A DNA stretch of 64,000 bases, from assembly GCA_963930655.1 (NCBI GenBank), contig OZ005617.1, positions 4,218,501 through 4,282,500 of the forward strand, given 5' to 3'. Source of the stretch: Myrica gale. Taxonomy: Eukaryota; Streptophyta; Magnoliopsida; Fagales; Myricaceae. How positions within the stretch are numbered: the first letter of the stretch is position 1; every line of letters begins with the position of its first letter. This document shows positions 56,098-64,000 of the stretch, piece by piece. The notes under the pieces are model-generated. The model saw only the letters and a program-made list of their open reading frames with translations, searched no databases and had not been told where the DNA came from. A program made the translations under genes and the position numbers.

Positions 56098-56815
56098 ACA
56101 TTTGCGTGACTGATGCTTTATGCACTTCTACCAGTGTTTTATCTCATCTTTTGGTTCCTGGTACTATATAGTTTCGTGGGAGTTTGTCTTTGTAAATAAT
56201 CTTTGCATCCATGAGAGATGTGGAAGTCTTATATGCGTGCCTCCGCGCATCTAGATGTATACGACTCTGTTTGTGTTTGGTACACATGGGGTTTAGCTTT
56301 TTTCCTTCAGTTGTCAATTGAGTCATGGACGGATGAATCATTAATAGATGCTTACTTTGCTTGTTTCTACATTGATCACGCTTTAGCGTACTCTTATATT
56401 TAAAGGGATTGCATAATTTGGGGATATATACAGAAGAGGTGTCTAGCTCTCTAATACAATGACACCATAATAGTCACGAGATCTTGCATGACAGACAGGA
56501 AATTGAGCCAACATGACCATTCAACATGGATCAGGCGCTTCAAATGTACCTTCCATTCCTGTCCAAAGGTTCATTGCGCAGGTCTCCAGATGCAAACTAT
56601 TACTTCATGATTCTGCTTATCCCGGTCTTTTTTGCTGCTTCTTTTTCTTAGCAATTTTGGGGTGGGGGCAGGGGCATTCGTTCCCGGATGAGGACCCTCC
56701 TTAAAGGAGCTGAGCCAAAGGCTCGCTGACCGAGAAATCACATAGTCGGAAACCAATTCTTTGGTTTTCTTTATTTACTCAGTTCAACATATTTGACAAG
56801 AATAGACTAATATTA
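56098..56815. other. Convergent 3' flanks, no gene seen
   Basis: This is the 3' flank of the repeat-protein gene and of the minus-strand GH28 gene. No coding exon recognised. Confidence 0.4.
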
Positions 56816-59800
56816 TCAGAAGTGACTAGAACACGAACTAATACTAGCAGTGCTTGACAACTCTGAACAAGGACCCGGACTTACTTGGTGAGAAGCTCCA
56901 CTTACGTCGGAGCACTCCCAACGAGGACTTGTTGATCCTGTCAGTTCCGCACCACGAAGATTGACGTTCGAGAGGCAAATCCCGGTGAAGGGGGAGTTTC
57001 TTAGGCCATGTATTAAACCAGCTTGCTGAATCTTCACGCCCCAAACATTCTTAATAGTGATACCCTTGACCACCGGAAGAGCATTTGAGTTGAATCCGTC
57101 ATCAGGGTGGTCCCCCACATCACCAGCAATCTTTATCCCCTTTCGAGCATTTTCAATATACACATCAGATATTGTAATATTTCTTATGATGCCCCCCCTA
57201 CCGATGTTTGTCTTCACATGGATACCAACTCCCATGTTGAAAAGGTTTATGTTTTCTGCCAAGACATTCTCCACCCCGCCAGAGGTTTCACTTCCGACTG
57301 CGATTCCGGCAAATGGGGACGATCCTGTTATCCGACGGATTGTGATGCCAGAACTACGACGACCATAAGCAATCCCATATTCATCCCACCCACTCTTTAC
57401 AGCTACAAGATCATCTCCAGTTGATATGTACGAGTCCTCTATGCAGACGTGAGAGCTTGAATCTGCATCATAAGTTACAAGGGTATTTAGAACTTAACTT
57501 TCTTGAACATCACTTCTCAAGTAAAGTATCAACAATGTGATTATCATTCCATCCATAAGATGCTTCGGCACCAAAGGCAAACACATTATCAATACAGTCC
57601 AGACAGTCTGACTCAAAAGTAAACCAACCTATCAACATTAGCCACCAGTAATTCCCGCTATTGTCGCAAACTGTTCTTATCTCTTTAACAGCAGAAGCTA
57701 TTCGCGAGGGTTAGCAGGGTTTACCCACCCCATATAATAGGATTCAGATTACAATTAAATTAATGTATATGCTATAAACACTACATATTAGGCGCTAAAG
57801 ATGGTTGTACCAGGATCAACGCCATCAGTATTGGGAGAGTCAGCTGGAGCCAATATTGTGACATAGCGGACAACAACATTGCTGCAAAAAGAGAAAGTAG
57901 TGTAAGATGAGATTACAGCTCTAATCCAATTCTATGCTGCAGCAGGCTAGTAGCAAGGTAAACTATAAAGACTGGGGAAACAAGAAACTTTAAAAAACTT
58001 GAGTCTCATTGAAATCCAATTCAACTTTTTGAGTTTATTAGTAAAGACACTTCAAAATCTGTCAAGTATCATACTGAGAATGGCCAACACAATTGGACTG
58101 CTTTGGAGTGTTATACAGATCGCCAACTGGCTCTCGTGGTTCTCATGCAGCCCCCTAGCCAGCTTAATTATCTAACTACCACACACAGACTTCAAGAGAT
58201 CCCTATAATCATTCACTCGGAAATTAAAATTGGAATAATGGAGCTTCAGTTTCAGCCGCCAGTTGATAGGAAAGTTCCACGAACCATGTGGAACACCCAT
58301 TGCCACATTCTCAAGGATACTAACAAATGGATGTATATTGTGCAGCCCAGTTTTTGGCCAAAAACTTGCCAACAAATGTTTAATGCTATTACCTACAATA
58401 GACGGGGTGTATGTTCCAGAATGGAGAATTCCGGAAAATCACATTAGAAATGATGATGTGTCTAGAGTTCATAAACTCAATAAGATTTGGTCTAGTAAAT
58501 TGAAGGGTTCTCTGTCTCCACATGTTCCACCAGACATCTCCTTGGCCATCGATGGTCCCATTCTCACCTGTGAAAACCAATCACCAGAAACATTAAAAAA
58601 AGAAAGGAAAGGAGAACCAGAATAGAATATTTCCTTTGGTACTGAAACTTGTAGTTATGAGTTGAGATTTTAAAATCACTGCATTAAAAAAAAAACCCCA
58701 TTATAAGCAACATTTTTTCAATCTCTTACGAGTCAACATTCACTAAAATAAACGACCTAAACATTACATGTTCATGGAGGCATATCTCTAGCTTCAGATT
58801 TAAATCTGCACTTATATAAAGACAATGACAAAAGGTTCTCCAATTCCTTAGGGTTAAATGATTTTAGATGCCACAGCAGATAGGAAGGATCTATAATTAT
58901 GCTGGAAGTCACCAAAAGTGAAGACGGAAATTCTTATTGATACCCACCAGTGATTACCACATCACGAACTCCATCTCCATGAATAAAACTCATATACCTT
59001 CCTCCCGGGAGCTCCCTCCCTCTTCCATAAGATGGCAAAGGAGCAATTAAAGGCCAATTCGAAGTATCCTGGACCATCAAGCAAGGAAGAAACTTCAACG
59101 AAGTATAGAGTCAACTAAAGCATGGGCCAGCTCACCAAAAAAAAACAACCTAAAGCATGGGCCAAGAATTAAAGCAGTAGTCACCTAAGGCTTCAAGTTA
59201 TTTAACTTTCCTTGCGTCAATAGACAGAGAAAATATTGCAATGACTTTTGTACAAGGCTCAATATCTACCAGAAATATCATTTGTGAACACCTCTCAGCA
59301 GGAGGATTGGGCAAAGTCGGTCAAAATTAGGCCTCTCCTACCATTGTTTTGGGAATAGTCTACTCAAGGAGAGCGATTGAGAAAGGATTTACCACTCAGT
59401 TTTACTATTCCAGAACCTTAGATTTATCAAAGATGTATAAGGTCCAACTCTTCATTACCAGAGACAGAGCATGGAATTAGACTACTGAGGCAGGGAGATG
59501 TTAGCACTCAGCTATCCCCTCTGCCTGACCAAAACTGGACCTTCACTCATGCTCATTGACTATAGTAGGAAAATGGTCTAATTAGATGTGGCCTTAATGC
59601 TCCTAGGCATGCAAATGACAATAAAACTAAACAGCCCGTCAGTCTTTGTAATATGTACAATCATGCATGAAACGGTTGGAGACTAGGTACTATGAGGACT
59701 TTCAAGTGAGTAACAAAAACCACTCCATTGTACCTGATGCCAACGCAATCCAAAAGTTTCCAATCAATTCATTAATAGATTAATTGTCCATCTACTGTCA

Positions 59801-61182
59801 CTATTGCAAATTAAAAGCTTCAAGACCAACAGTCGCAACGAAAAATTAGGAAAGCAGCTGCAGTCATCTGACTTAAAGTAAGTGCAAATGAAGATATTGT
59901 TTGTTAAACATAATTCCAGTAATAACGAGATTACCATCACCCAGTGGATTAACAAGATTTTTTATAAAAAAATCCATGCACTCATATCAAGTGCATAGAT
60001 CGTGGCCCCAACTCAAAGCTCCACATGAAAAGCTAGAGAGCTACCACAAACCTAAAAGCATCATACACATGTAGACAAGACAAGCTGACTAAGTAAGATG
60101 GGGCTCCTAGTATACAGGTAAGGTGGGGCTCCAAGTAAGATGGGGTGTCTTGGTCCCGGGTAAGTGGGGAGTGGCCTTGTTTCCGGCCCTAAATATTGCA
60201 GATCAGCCCATAATTCTGGCAACTTTTCTCAGGTTTGACCATTCAATATAGCGCTTACCCGTGACTCGCAATATAATTTAAGCCTAATTAAATAACATCA
60301 GGGATGGGTGAGCTTTTCTTAAATAATAAACTAACAGTGATGTTGAGATCAAAAGAACAGGTAAGTATTCAGCCCCCACATGTGCTGATGGACTACGCAA
60401 ATATTCTCTGTTAACACAATCGAAAGAAACAAGCCGACCAGAGTATGTCTAGCTGTCCAACTATCTGGTTCCACTGTAAATGCAATGCACATGCAACCAT
60501 ACAACAACAGACCCACCATATTTTTTTCTCTTCTAAGAGCGGACCCACCATGGTTAGATATCTCAATTCCCAAAGTTTTCCGCCATCATTCTCGCTCAGC
60601 CGAGAAAAACAATAACCAGTCTCTTTCAGTAACAACGGCATTTTTTTTTACTCACTAAACAGCCACTTCTTTTTTTCTTTTTTTTTCTAAGCACTAACAG
60701 CCATTATTTCGCCAACTATATATAACTTGCAAACCTGATGTAAAGCAAATTCGAACCTTTATTTATCACAAGAATCAGGCATCCAAGTTAACTATAACCA
60801 GAGCAAATTATGCAACTTTACGAGTAAGCTAATTAATGAGAAGTACCTGGGTGGCTTTGATAACAGCACCTCTAGCCAAGTAGAGAGTCATGTGGCTAGT
60901 GAGATTGAAGCTTGCTGTTAAGTACACTCCAGGAGGTATGTAAAGCAGCGTACCACTTCTCCTCCTAAGGTGCTGAATCCGATATATCGCCGCCTGAAAC
61001 GCCTTCGTATTCAACGTCCGTCCGTCCCCGACAGCCCCGAAGTCCGTTATCGAGATCTTGTCGTTCCGGTACCTCATCGGTACTATCCCCGAGCATGTTA
61101 TCATTTCCGCAAGCGCGATAGAGTTCAGAAAAGGAGCAACGGTCGAGAAGCACAGCAAAAGCGAGATAGCGAAGCGAAGCAT
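56816..61182 (-). CDS. Polygalacturonase-like glycoside hydrolase family 28 protein
   Basis: Exons 60847-61182, 58948-59068, 58393-58567, 57811-57881 and 56816-57462 join in phase to 449 residues. MLRFAISLLLCFSTVAPFLN is a signal peptide, so the product is secreted. ITDFGAVGDGRTLNTKAFQAAI and GTLLYIPPGVYLT are the family N-terminal block. ENGTIDGQGDVWWNMW starts the right-handed beta-helix. Motif I is NTDGVDP (Asp230) and motif II is GDDLVAVKSG (Asp251, Asp252), the three acids of GH28 catalysis. Motif III, usually GHG, reads SPFAGIAVGSE, with no His. Motif IV (RIK) is GIHVKT. This pattern is, from memory, that of the membrane- or wall-associated At3g62110-like clade, whose true substrate is uncertain. 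An in-frame ATG 37 codons upstream would bury the signal peptide and is rejected. Intron 1 is 1.8 kb. Confidence 0.93.
60091..60152. repeat. Short tandem repeat in GH28 intron 1
   Basis: Three imperfect copies of AAGTAAGATGGGGCTCC (the second reads AGGTAAGGTGGGGCTCC) lie within about 60 bases. No function is implied. Confidence 0.7.
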
Positions 61183-61429
61183 TTTCGTAGTGTTCCACTC
61201 TTTCTGTCGGCAATTATCGAATATATGATTTTTTTCCCTGTGTTTCCTAAGGCAAATGGTTGGAGTTTGGGAGATGGCCAAAGAGAACAGCAAGAGAAAG
61301 TACTTTAGAGAAATTAAACAAAGATATTTTCTTTGAGAAGAGAAATGTTAACGAAAAGAGACTTAAGAGTGACTACAAGGGGAAAAGTACAAAATTACTT
61401 GAAGATTTGGGTTCGAATCAAAGAGTAAA

Positions 61430-61474
<45 letters not shown>

Positions 61475-63600
61475 TATATATGGTGCATCTGAGAAATTGT
61501 ACAAAGGGAAAACTCCAACCGAACCGTTAATGGCGATTTATCTGCAGTATATAATTGAACCGAAAAGGTTTAAGACCCAGAAAAGTAAAGCATTTGAGCA
61601 ACAATTTGAGAAATCGGAAACAGATTGAGCAACAGAGAGACCTACGAGAGAGCGGGCTCTAATGAAGCATCGACGTACAAGAGAAGTTTCCAGGAACTAA
61701 CTTCCGGAGCTCCGTGACAGAGCTTTGTCCACCAGTGATTGTCTTGAATGTGAAACAGAGAGAGGCACAGCACAAGCTCAGACGCAGCGAGTAGAGATAT
61801 AAATAATTGATTATGTGACACTGACAAAAATAATGAAGCATTAATCGCTGGCACGCGACACGTCATTCATCTACACATTTTTTTCCTTTTTCCCGATTGG
61901 TCCATGATAGTGTAGGTGACACGTCATATCAGCTACAACATTTTCCATTATCCCAGTAATTGTTTCTTTTTTTGCAACACTTTTTAATTTCTTTATTTTA
62001 TGTGGTTTCTTTATTTCTTTATGAATAATTCATTAATAATTCACTTTAAACCTGGCCCAAGTTAACAAAATTAAAAATAGATAAGTTGTTTTTCTTGGCA
62101 AAATTTTCGAGTTGGAAGACAATAGAATGCTAATAAACGAAAATAGAATCACATGGACTAAATTGATGTTTTTCATATCACAGGGACTAAATCGATTTTC
62201 GCGTATAGCATAGGGACCGATTTTGCATTTATCCCTATATTATATGATGTATAAGTCATCTATGTTTATCTCTTTTCAAATTGCACTATAAAATTCACCA
62301 CATTTAATTTAGATACAAATAGCTGAAAATAAGAAATAGCTGAGAGAAAACGATTCTATTTCCAAACTTTCAACGCTCTTCCCTGGTTGCCGGCTTTAGC
62401 CTCTCAGACTACAAATTGATCTGCGAACAATAATGTAGGTATTTTGTCGGGGTCGGGTCAATGGTCAGGCAGTGGATTGAACCAGTTCGTCGTAGCACAA
62501 GATCATACGGCAATTTCTTTTCCTTTTTTCTCGCTCACTTCGAAGCATTGCTGAAAGCAAGCAGTAGATATGGTACAGAAGACCAACCCCCACTTAGAAA
62601 GTGGGGCTTTCGTTCACCGCCACCCACTCAGCATATATATTGTCCATCCCCTAATTAATTCCAAGCAAACTTTCTATAACAATTCGAGAAGACTATCAGA
62701 TTAGTCTAATTGGGATGTTCAGAAATATTATTCTCCCTATGTTCAACGTTGGAGGGGTTAAGGATGCTGTTGATGATAATCTCAAAGGACAAATTCACTG
62801 AGGTTAGTGTTAGACAACATCATTTGTTGTGGACAAATCCCTTTTAAGAGAATAGAAAATTTGATTGTTCTTCTTTTGTTGTATGCTGTGATTTGCTTAG
62901 CCTGGAAAAATAAGTTTTGATTTGCCTAGAAAGTTTTAGACAGTTAACAAACACCATGATGTATAATATTTCCCATCTATCCAATGGAGCCCTTCCTATA
63001 GTGTATCCGGATTATATCCTATTTTTTTTCCCTCTTATGCTTTATTTTTAATTAACAAAGAGAGTCAATACTTGGAAGTTCGTTCGATTGAGGACACAAA
63101 ATTAGCGAGTAAAACGCCCAAACCACCAGCCACCAGCCCCAGGGAGATATCCTACCGGTCTATACGTAACGTAAGTTCCTCAGGATAATCTCCCGTTGAA
63201 TAGTACTAGTACGCACGCAACCAGCCGTGTAGCCTTCATGTGAGACTAGCTCAACGACAAAAATATCAACCTACATTCGCATGACTCAACTTCCCTGTGG
63301 AAGGGGCAGGATTAGAGAGTAGATCGACCGATGATTCACTACAAATCCTTCGCAAAAGTTGGATGGAAAAATCTGAAGACAACCAAACTATATGACACAT
63401 TTCCCCATGAATCTCCGGTACTCAGCATTCCTCAATCCCATCAGTTTGGTTTCAACCTGGTACTTGTTTTTGTTTGTTTCTTAAGCAGTCCAATCTAGTA
63501 CTTAGCGTGGACCACGGAAGCTTTAACCCAAACTTTGCGCTTGCGTTCATTCGGGATGACAAACAAAATTAATAATTAATCGGCCAACAATTTAGACAAA
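61183..63600. promoter_or_regulatory. Upstream region of the GH28 gene and distal intergenic DNA
   Basis: A compound (GT)n(GA)n microsatellite lies at 61430-61472 and TATATAT at about 61474-61480, which on the minus strand could be the GH28 TATA box giving a leader of roughly 270 bases. The stretch 62140-62240 has the CACAGGGACTAAATCGATTTT wording common at ends of plant transposons. Nothing coding is recognised up to 63600. Confidence 0.4.
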
Positions 63601-63609
63601 CAATGCTCC

Positions 63610-63686
63610 TCGGGGTTGGTGTGCATTGAAGTTTGAACTCAGCTCTTGTTCATGAGTGGTGTCCGGTGCTCATTCCACTACAGGCT
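63610..63686 (-). mobile_element. Possible decayed SINE head
   Basis: On the minus strand TAGTGGAATGAGCAC and GAGTTCAAACTTC stand at A-box and B-box distance. This is weak evidence. Confidence 0.25.
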
Positions 63687-63850
63687 TGTTGACAATTGTT
63701 TACTCTCACATTGCCTATTGAGACTTTTTGATTATAAATATCATCATTACCTAACATTTTAAATATAAGTGAGTTAACATAATAAATTCAATTAGGTATT
63801 TTTATAATAGATGTCTCACTTATTAAAATTATAAATTTTTATTTCTAACA
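63687..63850 (+). mobile_element. Candidate copia-type LTR, short (about 160 bp)
   Basis: The segment starts TGTTGACAATTG, is AT-rich and ends TTTCTAACA, directly followed by a primer-binding site. The TGTT...AACA ends fit copia or TRIM LTRs. The internal region runs out of the window, so its genes and second LTR are not visible. The 5' border is inferred from TG only. Confidence 0.55.
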
Positions 63851-63862
63851 TGGTATCAGAGC
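63851..63862 (+). other. Retrotransposon primer-binding site (initiator tRNA-Met)
   Basis: TGGTATCAGAGC is complementary to the 3' end of plant initiator tRNA-Met and is the standard primer site of plant copia elements. It lies immediately after the LTR end. Confidence 0.85.
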
Positions 63863-64000
63863 AAGATTTTCGACTTTAGTCCGGTTACCTCCTGACGACC
63901 ATCCGGCTCAGTACCGGCAACCTCCCGGCTGAGTACCGGCAAACTTTGTAATTATTTTTTATCTGTAATCATTTTTTTCTGTAATTATTTTTTGTAACTC

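Noticed and set aside
61183..61293. Upstream in-frame ATG of the GH28 gene
   Set aside because: Using it would add 37 residues ahead of a typical signal peptide.
1..64000. CRISPR array, bacterial operons or a phage-like defence system
   Set aside because: Repeats present are transposon ends, microsatellites and coding arrays without regular spacers, and all confident genes are intron-containing plant genes.

Overview
The window is nuclear DNA from a flowering plant. The genes are split by GT-AG introns (one by a GC-AG intron), are widely spaced on an AT-rich background, and belong to land-plant families: a group III WRKY factor, a single-repeat R3 MYB, a SAUR, a GH28 polygalacturonase and an anthocyanidin-reductase-like dehydrogenase. 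The sequence suggests a eudicot, but I cannot name the species. No rRNA, CRISPR or prokaryotic operon was seen.

Layout. 0.4-4.4 kb: SEH1-type WD40 nucleoporin (+), eight exons, with an in-frame stop at the start of exon 6. 6.6-8.2 kb: NAD(P)-dependent reductase of the DFR/ANR type (+). 8.9-10.3 kb: probable chloroplast membrane protein of DUF3593 type (+), with an 18-nt exon and no visible ATG. 11.0-12.5 kb: WRKY41/53-like factor (-) with a W-box promoter. 13.5-22.4 kb: repeat-rich block holding tandem 60-mers, a dispersed repeat in two copies, an hAT-like miniature element made of CCGG-type repeats, a poly(A)-ended retroposon, an LTR-like segment, and a Pack-MULE carrying pieces of a GT-2-like trihelix gene. 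22.8-25.3 kb: CPC/TRY/ETC-type R3 MYB (-), found only by assembling three short exons. 26.9-28.6 kb: a second retroposon and a foldback element. 29.8-30.5 kb: small His/Lys-rich protein with an acidic serine tail; relics of two paralogues lie at 32.9 and 39.3-41.6 kb, the latter split by an hAT element. A second MULE lies at 30.8-32.0 kb. 35.4-38.3 kb: alpha/beta-hydrolase of the TEX30/KANL3 type (+). 42.7 kb: orphan SufC exon. 43.5-44.0 kb: SAUR (-), whose upstream region exists again in inverted orientation at 41.9-42.2 kb. 47.1-47.7 kb: stand-alone inhibitor-I9 protein (-). 50.3-52.4 kb: second hAT element. 54.8-56.1 kb: secreted His/Asp/Glu-rich repeat protein (+). 56.8-61.2 kb: GH28 glycosidase (-). 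The right edge enters a copia-like LTR and its primer-binding site.

The genes do not form a pathway; this is an ordinary plant gene neighbourhood. Its distinctive content is the mobile DNA: four insertions have readable target-site duplications (8 bp for two hAT-type elements, 9 bp for two MULEs, one of these imperfect), one carries host transcription-factor sequence, and one interrupts a host gene copy. I found no convincing new multi-gene system. Exon borders were set by eye from splice consensus, reading frame and remembered family sequences; no search was run.
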